Positions 8,777 through 17,710 of a stretch of DNA of 64,000 nucleotides are shown here, one piece after another. Source of the stretch: a bacterium. GTDB lineage: Bacteria; Zhuqueibacterota; QNDG01; JAFGCO01. The stretch's first letter is position 1, and each line of letters begins with the position of its first letter. The stretch is from positions 150,985-214,984 of the forward strand of contig JAFGCO010000056.1 of the NCBI GenBank assembly GCA_016932575.1. Direction: 5' to 3'. The notes beneath the pieces are model-generated. The model did no database searches and had not been told where the DNA came from. It worked only from the letters and a program-made list of their open reading frames with translations. A program made the position numbers and the translations under genes.

Positions 8777-10269
8777 TGCGTTTCCGGACCCCGATCGGCA
8801 CCTCGAAATCCTCGATCCCGCTTAATCGGTATCTGCATGCCTCCTGTTTCTTCCAGCCATTTATAAAGACGGTTTTTCAGTGAGTTTATCAATCTCTGAT
8901 GCTGTCCTTCATAAAAAAGATTCCTTCTTTCATGAGGATCATTTTCAATATCATACAGCTCGTCGATGTCCCATACTCCATGATAATGAATATATTTATA
9001 TTTGTCTGTACGAATTCCGAATGTTGTCGGCGTATGCGGAAAGTTCCATTCCCAATAATATTCATAAAAAACAGCATCCCGCCATTTCACCTCTTTGTTT
9101 TGCATTAAAGAGACAAATGACCGGCCGTCCATGTTCTCAGGAGGATGCAAACCGGACGCCTCTAAAAGTGAAGGCGCAATATCGATATTTTGAACAAGTC
9201 GCAGGACTTCTATCCCGGCTGGTATCAATTCGGGGCAATGAGCCAGCAAAGGGATCCTCATAGAGGTCTCATACATGTGACGTTTATCAATTAATCCATG
9301 CTCACCAAGACAAAATCCGTTGTCTCCCATATAGACGACCAATGTAGAGGCCAGCAGGTCGCTTTCTCTCAGATAATTCAGGATTCTGCCAAGGCTCTCA
9401 TCCACAGCCAGCAGGGTTTCGCAATATCGGCGATAAAACGTATCAAAATTCATTTGGCCGTGATACATATAATCCACGCCATGCCAGCTGTTACGTTGCG
9501 CTCTGACCCAGCGCGGCTTTCCGCGATAATTTTCATCAGTATTCGACATGGTTGCCGGACAATCGACTTCCACATCATTATATCGGCCGAAGTGTCGCTT
9601 AGCGGGCTTGAACATGGCATGTACGGCTTTGTGAGAAAGGTATAAAAAAAACGGTTTGTCATTTTTTCGAGCGCAATTCATCCACTGAATTGAATAATCG
9701 GTAAGCAGGTCGGTGATATACCCCTTCACCTGCTTGTGTTTGCCGTCAATATTTAAAACAGGATCATAGTATTCCCCTTGTCCCTTGAAACTGATCCATT
9801 TGTCGAACCCCCGTTGGGGATCATCACTTGCATCGCCCATATGCCATTTTCCCACCATCGCTGTTTGATAACCGGCGGACTTTAGATACTCAGGGAAAAA
9901 AGTCAATCCCTCTGGCAACGGAGCCTGGTTATTGACCACCCCATGCTTATGAGAATAGAGCCCTGTCAGAATGCTGGCCCGGCTCGGCGAACAAAGTGAC
10001 GTTGTGACAAAGGCGTTTTTAAAATGTGCGCCATTGCGTGCAAAATAATCCATATTGGGAGTTTCAAGAAACGAAGGTTTACCCATAAACCCCATAAAAT
10101 CATATCGATGATCATCTGATAAAATAAAAATTATATTTCTGGGTTGCTGACCGGTTGAGGAAAGCTTTTTGGGAGCATTTCTGGGGTGTGCAAGCAGAGG
10201 CAAGGTCATTGCACCTGCACTTGCAGCCTTAAGAAATTGTCTGCGGGAATGACCGCAATTCTCTGACAC
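8773..10269 (-). CDS. Exported sulfatase (arylsulfatase family, Cys-type)
   Basis: 498 residues. A twin-arginine signal opens the protein: SRRQFLKAASAGAMTLPLL. Metal-binding Asp52-Asp53 lie in ILSDDHRYDF, and the formylglycine site is C93-S-P-S-R97 followed by ASILTGLYSHKHG, so maturation needs an anaerobic or FGE-type sulfatase-modifying enzyme not seen here. The later GDNGFCLGEHG block completes the site. The family hydrolyses sulfate esters; length and motifs resemble iduronate-2-sulfatase-like and other glycan sulfatases. With glucuronate isomerase upstream, sulfated uronic-acid polysaccharide is a plausible substrate (inferred). It overlaps coaE by 4 bp. Confidence 0.9.
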   Translation of the reverse strand: MSENCGHSRRQFLKAASAGAMTLPLLAHPRNAPKKLSSTGQQPRNIIFILSDDHRYDFMGFMGKPSFLETPNMDYFARNGAHFKNAFVTTSLCSPSRASILTGLYSHKHGVVNNQAPLPEGLTFFPEYLKSAGYQTAMVGKWHMGDASDDPQRGFDKWISFKGQGEYYDPVLNIDGKHKQVKGYITDLLTDYSIQWMNCARKNDKPFFLYLSHKAVHAMFKPAKRHFGRYNDVEVDCPATMSNTDENYRGKPRWVRAQRNSWHGVDYMYHGQMNFDTFYRRYCETLLAVDESLGRILNYLRESDLLASTLVVYMGDNGFCLGEHGLIDKRHMYETSMRIPLLAHCPELIPAGIEVLRLVQNIDIAPSLLEASGLHPPENMDGRSFVSLMQNKEVKWRDAVFYEYYWEWNFPHTPTTFGIRTDKYKYIHYHGVWDIDELYDIENDPHERRNLFYEGQHQRLINSLKNRLYKWLEETGGMQIPIKRDRGFRGADRGPETQ

Positions 10270-10316
10270 CTGGCTGTTCCTTTTACAAAATTAATATAGT
10301 GATTTCAGTAATATGA

Positions 10317-11726
10317 TTACAGATGATAGTTTTTTTTCGGCAAATGATAGGCCAAGTCCCCAATCATCTCTTCTGCTTCATCCATCTCAATGACATGTTC
10401 TGCAACCAATTCCGCCAGATATCGCGAGTCCACTCTCCGGGCCAAATCGTGACGGGAGGGTATGGATGGAAAGGCGCGTGTATCGTCATTGAAACCCACT
10501 GTATTGTAAATACCGGCCGTTTCGGTGGTCATACGACGAAAACGTAACATGCCTTCACGGCTGTCGTGGAACCACCATGCGGGACCCAATTTCAGGGCGG
10601 GATAATGCCCGGCCAGGGGCGCAGCTTCGCGTGAATAATTGGACTCATCCATTGTAAACAGTATCACCGTTAATCGGGGATCATTGCCATATTCATTAAG
10701 CAAGGGTTTCAAATCATGAACGAGGTCCACCGCGATAGGTATATCACATCCTTTGTCCTTTCCGAATTTTCGGTAAATCAAGGGATTATGGTCTCTCAAT
10801 GCACCTGCATGTATTTGCATTGTCATGCCGTCTTCCAGCGACATCCGTGCCATTTCCATCAACATATGCCCGGTAAATCGATAATTATCCTCGTTCGTCG
10901 CTTGTCCGTTTTGTGCTTTTTGATACAATTTATCTGCATCCTGTGCCTTTGCAGTAAAGGCAGTCAAAACACCGTGATCCGTGGCCACGCATCCCCTGGA
11001 TTTAAAAAATTCTCTTCGTTTTTCCAACGCTCTGATAAAACCTGAATAGCTTCCGCAATCAATACCCGACGCTTCTGACAACCGGTCGATATTCTGCTTC
11101 CATCGCGGAAATTTAAAATCAATAACATTGTCCGGCCGAAATGAGGGTATTACTCTGGCTTTCCAGCCACTTTCTCTGATTTTCTTGTGAACAGACAGGT
11201 CATCTGCAGGCCAATCTGCCGTTGAAAGCACTTCAATATTAAAACGATCGAACATTGCCCGGGGCAAGTTATCGGGTTTAGCAAGATTGGCAACAATCTG
11301 ATCATATACTTCCATGGCTGTTTCACCGGTAAGTCGCACCTTCACGCCCAACACATCCTTCAGCTCCTGTTTCAGCCACATCCCTGTTGGAGTCCCCCGA
11401 AACAGATAAAAATTTTCACCCACAATTTGCCATATTTTCCGCCGGTCAGTTTCCGTTGCTTCTCCATCAATCCGTGGAACACCCAAAGATTCAATGGGAA
11501 TGCCCTGTGAATAAAGCATACGATAAAGATAATGATCAGGAATCACCAAAAGTTCAGCAGGATCAGGGAATGGTTTATTTTCCAGAAGAATTTTCAGATC
11601 GACATGGCCGTGTGGGCAGATAAGGGGCAGGTTTTTCACTTTCTGATACAATTTCCGTGCGATATCCCGTTGCTCAGGATCTGAATCGAAATAACGGTCT
11701 TCATGCAGAGTCAATGGGCTTGACAT
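10317..11726 (-). CDS. uxaC: Glucuronate isomerase
   Basis: 469 residues, full length for UxaC. Recognisable blocks are the metal-binding CPHGHVD near the N-terminus, LSTADWPADDL, MQIHAGALRDHN, DESNYSREAAPLAGHYPALKLGPAWWF and the C-terminal GFNDDTRAFPSIPSRHDLARRVD. It interconverts D-glucuronate and D-fructuronate (or galacturonate and tagaturonate) in the cytoplasm. The next steps (uxuA/B, uxaA/B, kdgK) are not in the window. The sulfatase follows 47 bp downstream, and the secreted GH30 enzyme at 61392 could supply uronic acid from xylan. Confidence 0.95.
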   Translation of the reverse strand: MSSPLTLHEDRYFDSDPEQRDIARKLYQKVKNLPLICPHGHVDLKILLENKPFPDPAELLVIPDHYLYRMLYSQGIPIESLGVPRIDGEATETDRRKIWQIVGENFYLFRGTPTGMWLKQELKDVLGVKVRLTGETAMEVYDQIVANLAKPDNLPRAMFDRFNIEVLSTADWPADDLSVHKKIRESGWKARVIPSFRPDNVIDFKFPRWKQNIDRLSEASGIDCGSYSGFIRALEKRREFFKSRGCVATDHGVLTAFTAKAQDADKLYQKAQNGQATNEDNYRFTGHMLMEMARMSLEDGMTMQIHAGALRDHNPLIYRKFGKDKGCDIPIAVDLVHDLKPLLNEYGNDPRLTVILFTMDESNYSREAAPLAGHYPALKLGPAWWFHDSREGMLRFRRMTTETAGIYNTVGFNDDTRAFPSIPSRHDLARRVDSRYLAELVAEHVIEMDEAEEMIGDLAYHLPKKNYHL

Positions 11727-12125
11727 AAATTATCCTCTTTTTTAGATATGGCTGGCGTTTTGATAAATTTGAATAGGAGTAATAAAACAAAAGACTGACA
11801 TAGAAAAAGTATCAATATCATATTTAAAATATACAGTATTGTCTTCATCAGAATTATCTTTGATAGCACTCATAAAATCCGATATTTTCGTTAAAAAGTC
11901 AAGGCAATTTTCATGTTTTATTTGCTGAGTTAATTCATTATATTATCCTGCAGTTAGAATAAATATAATGTAAAGCAAATATCTTTATGAATCAAATGAA
12001 TGATGATTTCCGTTTCAAGATCAATCGGCGGAAGAATGTTATATCAAATCCGCTTTTAAAAAAATAATCGGTGGTTTTTGGAAATGATATTTATAGACCG
12101 AATCGCTCACTCAATAAACTGACCA
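11727..12125. other. AT-rich divergent intergenic region
   Basis: About 400 bp between uxaC (minus) and the DUF116 gene (plus). It must hold promoters for both directions, but no clear pair of boxes stands out. No open frame, hairpin or repeat worth calling is visible. Confidence 0.4.
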
Positions 12126-12932
12126 ATGCAAGATAAAAAAAATATATTTCAAATAAGGGATCGTAAACTCGGCGATGAATGGCTTGGATGGCATGGAAAC
12201 CTCACAGACGAAGAAAAAAATGCCAACACAGGCAAACGTACCTTTCTAGCTCTCCTTTTTCTGACAATTTTTATCATCGGTGGATTGGCATTTTTGGTAT
12301 GGTACATGATTTCTCCTAGGCTGGCCCAGTTCCATCCCCGACTGCCTCTTGTTGTCGCAATCATAATGGCGATGGTCTGGAGTGGATTAACAATTTGGTT
12401 TTTATTGATTGTGCTTTCGATTATTACAAACAAGGATTTTTCATTGCATCTTGGAAAGATGGAAATTTCTCTGACACGGATTGTACCCCTGGTTCTGAGA
12501 TTGGGAAATGAACTGGGACTTTCAATGGATCGTATATCCAATTCTTTTGTCAAAGTTCGTAATGCGCTGCTTAGTACCAATGTTTGCCGTGTGAATCCAA
12601 ATCAGCTGCTCATTCTGCTTCCCCGCTGCCTTCAGCCACCTTTACTAAAAAAAATTACACATTTTGCAAAAAGCGAAGGGATTCATATTGCAACAGTTCC
12701 GGGCGGTGAAAAAGCAAGACAAAAAGTTGCGGAACTGCAACCTAAAGCAGTGATTGGCGTGGCTTGTGAACGGGATTTACTCAGCGGTATTCAGGATGTA
12801 TCAGAAAATATTCAGGTTATTGGTATTTGTAATATCCGGCCTGAAGGACCCTGCAAAAACACTTTAATTGATTTAAATGAGTTTGAGAATGCCATACAGA
12901 CATTTTTAGGAAAAAAAGTGAGATTACTTTAA
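12126..12932 (+). CDS. DUF116 membrane protein
   Basis: 268 residues. Two membrane helices occur near the N-terminus (about 40-62, LALLFLTIFIIGGLAFLVWYM, and 73-100, VVAIIMAMVWSGLTIWFLLI). The cytoplasmic C-terminal part matches DUF116: LLPRCLQPP, GIHIATVPGG, KAVIGVACERDL, VIGICNIRPEGPCKNT, rich in conserved Cys that could bind a metal or Fe-S cluster. Its function is unknown; it occurs mainly in anaerobes. An in-frame stop at 12120 makes this ATG the earliest start; no strong ribosome site is visible. It converges on the Gx-transporter gene across only 37 bp. Confidence 0.85.
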   Translation: MQDKKNIFQIRDRKLGDEWLGWHGNLTDEEKNANTGKRTFLALLFLTIFIIGGLAFLVWYMISPRLAQFHPRLPLVVAIIMAMVWSGLTIWFLLIVLSIITNKDFSLHLGKMEISLTRIVPLVLRLGNELGLSMDRISNSFVKVRNALLSTNVCRVNPNQLLILLPRCLQPPLLKKITHFAKSEGIHIATVPGGEKARQKVAELQPKAVIGVACERDLLSGIQDVSENIQVIGICNIRPEGPCKNTLIDLNEFENAIQTFLGKKVRLL

Positions 12933-12969
12933 TTCAAGAAAAACTGTCTTGCTTTTTAATTATCGCAAC

Positions 12970-13476
12970 TTACACCATATATTTTGGGCTCTTGTTCAAT
13001 CCCCCATCTACAAGTAATGCAAAATATCCAATCGTCATTCCCGTAATCAATGAAAGAATAAAAAGGACGGGCAATATTGATGCACCGATGAATTGGTGAA
13101 TCAACAGAGAGGCAATGATTACCTGTGCAAAATTATGAAAAACGGATCCCATAATACTGATACCGATGAGACTGAACCACTGATCAGCCCACTTCAGCAT
13201 TGCTGCCATAACCAATGTTGCGATCAGCCCGCCGGAAAGCGACAAAAAAAAGGCAGGTTGAAAAATACGTCCCGTAATCAATCCCGCTAAAACCACACGG
13301 ACAATGGTGACAAAAACACCTTGTCGAAAACCCGCCCATTTTAACACCAGCAAGGTAATCCCATTTGCCAAACCCAATCGCATGAAGGGTACCGGCGCTT
13401 GAATAAGGCTCTCAACCGAAGCCATTATTGTTGCCAAGGCAGTAAATAATGCCAATTTAGAGAGTTGGTGAGTCAT
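12970..13476 (-). CDS. Gx transporter family membrane protein
   Basis: 168 residues with five or six hydrophobic segments. Motifs PFMRLGLANGITLLVLKWAGFRQG and GSVFHNFAQVIIAS match the Gx family, long annotated as 'heptaprenyl diphosphate synthase component I' and related in fold to ECF S components. Substrate unknown. It begins two bases after the stop of the NusG-II-domain gene. That pairing recurs in many bacteria, often near ApbE/FMN-binding or Rnf genes, none of which are in this window. Confidence 0.82.
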   Translation of the reverse strand: MTHQLSKLALFTALATIMASVESLIQAPVPFMRLGLANGITLLVLKWAGFRQGVFVTIVRVVLAGLITGRIFQPAFFLSLSGGLIATLVMAAMLKWADQWFSLIGISIMGSVFHNFAQVIIASLLIHQFIGASILPVLFILSLITGMTIGYFALLVDGGLNKSPKYMV

Positions 13477-13478
13477 AA

Positions 13479-13853
13479 CTATTGAGTAATTGCATCCAAT
13501 TTATCAGAATTCTTTCCGGGGATATGAATGAATATTCGATTAGGCACACAGACAATCATGCTGTTGCTTTTGGAGATTTTTCCCATTTTAACACATATCT
13601 GATGAGGACATGGTGATGAAACCATATTAACACGTCCATTGCGAATTTCAACAATCGATAGGCCTAAAGGACCCTTTACGCTGTAACGTTGGTCCTGATT
13701 GAGTGAAAGCACTGCCTCCTTTTTTCCATCTGCATACACAATAACCCTATTCCCACCTTCTGATCTCCAGTTAATCAATGCTAAGAGTACAGCCGAAATC
13801 AGCAATAGTAAAATAATAAAATAATCGCCGACCTTTAAATATTTTCTGATCAA
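13479..13853 (-). CDS. NusG domain II-containing membrane-anchored protein
   Basis: 124 residues. A single N-terminal helix (YFIILLLLISAVLLALINW) anchors a small extracytoplasmic domain. The rest resembles the beta-rich NusG domain II: VIVYADGKKEAVLSL, GPLGLSIVEIRNGRVNMVSSPCPHQICVKMG. Two Cys in SPCPHQIC are typical. It is not the transcription factor NusG. Function is unknown; it is paired with the Gx transporter, two bases apart. Confidence 0.82.
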   Translation of the reverse strand: MIRKYLKVGDYFIILLLLISAVLLALINWRSEGGNRVIVYADGKKEAVLSLNQDQRYSVKGPLGLSIVEIRNGRVNMVSSPCPHQICVKMGKISKSNSMIVCVPNRIFIHIPGKNSDKLDAITQ

Positions 13854-14062
13854 TTGGATGATGAAATTGTACCTCTCAATCTGTCCTGACCTTCAACACG
13901 GATATCACCCGGATGATAAATAAAAAAAATTTTTCTGTCTGTTAAAAATAATTAAAAATGAAAACAGACCATAAATAAATTCTTCATTGGAAAATATTGT
14001 ATCTTCCGGGATTTTATTATGGCCGGATAAATTGCAAACAAGGATTACGCGTTCAACACAGC

Positions 14063-14959
14063 TCATGCCAGTAAATTGGCCAAAGCAATTGACAGGCGCC
14101 AAGTTTCCTGGCGCTCTGCCCTGCTGATTAATGCAATTGGTATTTTCGCACCAACCACAACACCGCTAATTCTGGCTTCGGCCAGATGAACCAGTCCCTT
14201 GGCAAGAATATTTCCGCAGGATACATCCGGCACAAGAAGAATATCCGGATCACCGGCCACCCGGCTTTGCACATTTTTAATGCGAGAGGCTTCTTCAGAA
14301 AATGCCATATCCAGAGCCATAGGGCCTTCGATGATTGAGGAGCCAAATTCCCCCTTTCGTCCCATCTCAACCAATTTAACTGCATCCACTGTTTCTGGCA
14401 AGTCAGGATTTACTTTTTCATTCGCAGACAGAATGACTGCTTTTACAGGATCAACACCGAGTTTATTGAGAACCTCGATGGCATTTCTTAAAATATCTAT
14501 TTTCTGATTGAGATTTGGCCGAATCACCACACCGCCATCCGTAATTAAAAGCAGTTTATGATATGAAGGCACTTCCATTAAAGCGATATGACTGAGCACG
14601 CGATCCGTACGGAGTCGATTATTTGCATCCAGGACTGCTTTGAGTAAAACAGGCGTCGATATATTGCCCTTCATCAAAGCCTGGGCTTTCCCATCCCGGA
14701 GCATTGATGCTGCCTGATGTGCAATCGCCGAGTCCTCATGTTCATCAATAATCTGGATGGATTCAAGAGACAGATTGTGCGTTTCTGATATTTGGTGAAT
14801 GGATCTGGGATCGCCAATTAAAATAGGCTCCATCATGCCTTCCTGTCTTGATTGAATAGCAGCTTTTAAAATCGCCTCGCCATGAGCACCGGCAACAACA
14901 AATCGAACATTTCCCCTTGATCTGGCTTTTTGTAAAATAATCTCATATGACCGAAGCAT
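14063..14959 (-). CDS. ptb: Phosphate acyltransferase, phosphate butyryltransferase type (copy 2)
   Basis: 298 residues. PTA/PTB family blocks: VRFVVAGAHGEAILKAA, EPILIGDP, LMKGNISTPVLLKAVLD, LSHIALMEVPSYHKLLLITDGGV, ILSANEKVNPDLPETVDA, EGPMALDMAFS and the C-terminal DILLVPDVSCGNILAKGL. It converts acyl-CoA plus phosphate to acyl-phosphate and CoA. Phosphate acetyltransferase is the main alternative, but the two kinases in the operon are of the butyrate class. It overlaps the thiE end by 17 bp and closes the operon. A paralogue lies at 15659. Confidence 0.88.
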   Translation of the reverse strand: MLRSYEIILQKARSRGNVRFVVAGAHGEAILKAAIQSRQEGMMEPILIGDPRSIHQISETHNLSLESIQIIDEHEDSAIAHQAASMLRDGKAQALMKGNISTPVLLKAVLDANNRLRTDRVLSHIALMEVPSYHKLLLITDGGVVIRPNLNQKIDILRNAIEVLNKLGVDPVKAVILSANEKVNPDLPETVDAVKLVEMGRKGEFGSSIIEGPMALDMAFSEEASRIKNVQSRVAGDPDILLVPDVSCGNILAKGLVHLAEARISGVVVGAKIPIALISRAERQETWRLSIALANLLA

Positions 14960-15587
14960 TGAACAGTTCCTTTTTGGTCTTTTGAATACGTTGCCACATA
15001 AGTTGTGTTGCAGCCGCAGGACTTTTATGCCCTAATACAGCCGAAATGACTGCCACTCCGTCAGCACCGGCTCGAAGAACTTTATCTGCATTATTTATAT
15101 TGATTCCGCCAATACCGACCAGGGGCATGTCGCATCGCTTTCGAATCTGTTTCATAAGACGCAATCCACCATATTCGGCTTCAGGTTTGGTCTGAGTTGT
15201 AAACATCGCACCTACACCCAGATAATCTGCATCCCCGATATCACTAAGTTCTTCGAGATGACTGACAGATAATCCGATGAGAAGATCCGAACCAGCAAGC
15301 ATTCGTGCCTTGGTTATCGGTAAATCTTCCTGGCCCAAATGCACACCTTCTGCCCGGATTGCCATTGCAATATCCACACGATCATTGATGATGAGGGGAA
15401 TATTATACTCAACACTCACATCATGAATAAGTCGGGCATTATGATAAAACTGTGACCCACTGCCTGATTTGTTTCGATATTGGAGAAGTGTCGCACCATT
15501 GGAAAGAATATCTTTCGTTAACCGAACAGGATCTCTCTCCTTAATCCATTCCTGGTCAATAATCACGTAAAGAGAATAATCGGTCAT
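14943..15587 (-). CDS. thiE: Thiamine-phosphate synthase
   Basis: 214 residues, normal for ThiE. Motifs: the pyrimidine-phosphate site LQYRNKS, LIINDRVDIAMAIRAEGVHLGQEDLP, DYLGVGAMFTTQTKPEA, and the phosphate loop GIGGININN followed by AGADGVAVISAV. It joins HMP-pyrophosphate and thiazole phosphate into thiamine phosphate. It is the only thiamine gene in the window and sits between two ptb genes inside an operon whose main enzymes, Por and Ior, need thiamine pyrophosphate. That suggests cofactor supply matched to enzyme expression (inferred). Confidence 0.94.
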   Translation of the reverse strand: MTDYSLYVIIDQEWIKERDPVRLTKDILSNGATLLQYRNKSGSGSQFYHNARLIHDVSVEYNIPLIINDRVDIAMAIRAEGVHLGQEDLPITKARMLAGSDLLIGLSVSHLEELSDIGDADYLGVGAMFTTQTKPEAEYGGLRLMKQIRKRCDMPLVGIGGININNADKVLRAGADGVAVISAVLGHKSPAAATQLMWQRIQKTKKELFNASVI

Positions 15588-15658
15588 ATTTTTACAATGC
15601 CCGTATCAGTGACGTTCCATATTGCTGTTTCTTGGCACCATTATTTATTTCAACATAT

Positions 15659-16591
15659 TCATCTTTCTCCGATATGCGCTGCCATCCGGGCTGCCAGAAC
15701 AATCGAATAAAACTTCGAATCATCATCATCTGCCCTTGAAGTAATCACAGCCGGCGCTTTGCCACCAACCATAACTGAAGCACTTTTACCTTGAGCTAAA
15801 AGCGTTAAAGTCTTGTAAAATGTATTGGCAGTTTCAATATTCGGAAAAATTAAAATATCTGCTTCTCCATTGATGGGACTGACCAGTCCTTTGATTTGAC
15901 AGCGCTCAGCGGACAAAGCAACATCAAGAGCCAGTGGGCCATCAACAATAGCGCCTTCAATCTGTTTACGTTCGGCCATGGCTTTAATAACAGCCGCATC
16001 GATGGAGGATTGCAGCTTAAAACTGATTTTTTCTACAGCGGATACAAGAGCAACTTTAGGATTATCAATACTCAATGAATGAGCAACCTGAATTGCATAA
16101 TTTAAAATTTTAACCTTTTCATCCATGGTTGGTGTCAGAAGAATGGCAGCATCAGAAAACAGAATCAGTTTCGGATATGCAGGCACTTCCATTACTGCAA
16201 TATGACTCAGAAGTCCGCCTGAAGGAACAAGCCCCATTTGTTTGTCAAGAATCGCTTTCATAAACACAGAGGTACCCACGAGTCCTTTCATTAAAAAATC
16301 CGCTTGTTTGTCATGCACAAGTTGAACAGCCAATTTTGCAGAAGCAGTTTCATCCTCTGATTCAATAATTACCACTTTGTCAATCAATTCAGGATGATCG
16401 TTCTTCATAAGCGATTCTATTTTTGACCCTGATCCCACCAAAATGCCTTTGATTAGCCCGTCTGTGATTGCACGGGAAATGGCATGGATAGTCGCCGGGT
16501 CTTCACCGGCTGCCACGGCCATCGTCATCTTCGGTCCGCCTTTCACGGCTTCTTCTAACATTGCCAGGTGTCGAATCGGCTTCATAATCAT
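15659..16591 (-). CDS. ptb: Phosphate acyltransferase, phosphate butyryltransferase type (copy 1)
   Basis: 310 residues, paralogue of the 14063 gene with the same blocks: MTMAVAAGEDPATIHAI, FLMKGLVGTSVFMKAILD, LSHIAVMEVPAYPKLILFSDAA, LVSAVEKISFKLQSSIDA, VDGPLALDVALS and DILIFPNIETANTFYKTLTLLA. It makes acyl-phosphate from acyl-CoA for the kinase genes directly upstream. The divergence between the copies suggests different acyl specificities, for example straight against branched chains, but the sequence alone does not show this. Confidence 0.88.
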   Translation of the reverse strand: MIMKPIRHLAMLEEAVKGGPKMTMAVAAGEDPATIHAISRAITDGLIKGILVGSGSKIESLMKNDHPELIDKVVIIESEDETASAKLAVQLVHDKQADFLMKGLVGTSVFMKAILDKQMGLVPSGGLLSHIAVMEVPAYPKLILFSDAAILLTPTMDEKVKILNYAIQVAHSLSIDNPKVALVSAVEKISFKLQSSIDAAVIKAMAERKQIEGAIVDGPLALDVALSAERCQIKGLVSPINGEADILIFPNIETANTFYKTLTLLAQGKSASVMVGGKAPAVITSRADDDDSKFYSIVLAARMAAHIGER

Positions 16592-16633
16592 TCCCTCATA
16601 TTAAAATGATATTATAAATTGACAAAGCCGCAA

Positions 16634-17710
16634 TCACAAATACACCTGTTCCTCATCCTCACCTGTCAGCACCCGGTACACCCCCTCAGCAAGCGCTTCC
16701 ATTTCAGCTTCACCAGGGAATATGAGAACCGGCCCAATCCAGGATACATACCCTTTGATTGTTTGAATACACACTTTCGAAAGTGCAACACCGCCTGTAA
16801 TAACAATGGCGTCTACCTTTCCATTCAAAACTGCAGCCATTGCGCCGATATTTTTAGCAATTTGATAATTCATGGCATGAAGAACAAGTTCGGCTTCTGT
16901 GTCTCCCTGTTTAATTCGAGAAGTAATTTCCTGAAGATCATTGGTTCCCAGATATGCCGTTAGTCCGCCGGATCCAACGAGCTTGCGTCGTAATTCTTCC
17001 TCCTTATATCGACCGGAATAGCACAAAGCAATTAAATCTCCGGCAGGGACACTGCCTGCCCTTTCAGGAGAAAACGGTCCCTCACCGTCAAGAGCGTTAT
17101 TCACATCAATAACCCGACCCTTGACATGCACACCAATCGAAATACCACCTCCCAAATGGACAACAATAAATCGGCAGTCCTCATAGGTTTTGCCAAGTTT
17201 TAAAGCGGCCCGCCGGGCAATGGCCTTTTGATTCAACGCATGAAAAATACTTTTTCGCTGTATTATCGGATGACCTGAGTATCTGGCTTCAGGTACCATT
17301 TCATCCACAACCACCGGATCAACAATATATGCAGGACAATTCGCTTTCTTTGCAACCTGATCCGCCAAAATTGCTCCCAGATTGGATGCATGCTCGCCGT
17401 ATTTCGCGTTTTTTAAATCATGAATCATAGATGCATTGACCCGATACGTCCCACTGGAAATGGGCTTCAACAATCCACCGCGTCCGACAACAGCGTTGAT
17501 ATTCTGTATTTGGATTTTATTGCTTTGACAAAATTGTTCGATGATGAAATATCGAAAAGATTGCTGCTCCATGACGGACCGGTAAGTTCTGAGAGTATCG
17601 GCGTCATGGTGGATGGTTTCTGTACTGAATTCTTTCAGGTTATAGCACAGGGCCAGTTTCGTGGACGTGGAACCCGGGTTGATCACGAGAATCAACATTT
17701 TATCCGCCAT
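16634..17710 (-). CDS. buk: Butyrate kinase family protein (copy 2)
   Basis: 358 residues from ATG 17710, which overlaps the stop of the upstream kinase by 11 bp and has AAGGAA before it. ASKHA acyl-kinase motifs: LVINPGSTSTKLAL (phosphate 1), VVGRGGLLKPISSGTYRVN, IVHLGGGISIGVHVKGRVIDVNNALDGEGPFSPERAG, and the C-terminal VDAIVITGGVALS. It transfers phosphate from butyryl- or related acyl-phosphate to ADP. The length fits butyrate kinase (about 355) rather than acetate kinase (about 400). Confidence 0.9.
   Translation of the reverse strand: MADKMLILVINPGSTSTKLALCYNLKEFSTETIHHDADTLRTYRSVMEQQSFRYFIIEQFCQSNKIQIQNINAVVGRGGLLKPISSGTYRVNASMIHDLKNAKYGEHASNLGAILADQVAKKANCPAYIVDPVVVDEMVPEARYSGHPIIQRKSIFHALNQKAIARRAALKLGKTYEDCRFIVVHLGGGISIGVHVKGRVIDVNNALDGEGPFSPERAGSVPAGDLIALCYSGRYKEEELRRKLVGSGGLTAYLGTNDLQEITSRIKQGDTEAELVLHAMNYQIAKNIGAMAAVLNGKVDAIVITGGVALSKVCIQTIKGYVSWIGPVLIFPGEAEMEALAEGVYRVLTGEDEEQVYL

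Noticed and set aside
12935-12957. Weak terminator CAAGA-loop-TCTTG-CTTTTT between DUF116 and the Gx gene
   Set aside because: Only a 5-bp AT-rich stem; too weak to call, although the position between converging genes would suit.
13905-14102. 65-codon minus-strand frame before the NusG-II gene
   Set aside because: Overlaps the ptb end, no ribosome site or family likeness; the gap 13854-14062 appears empty.
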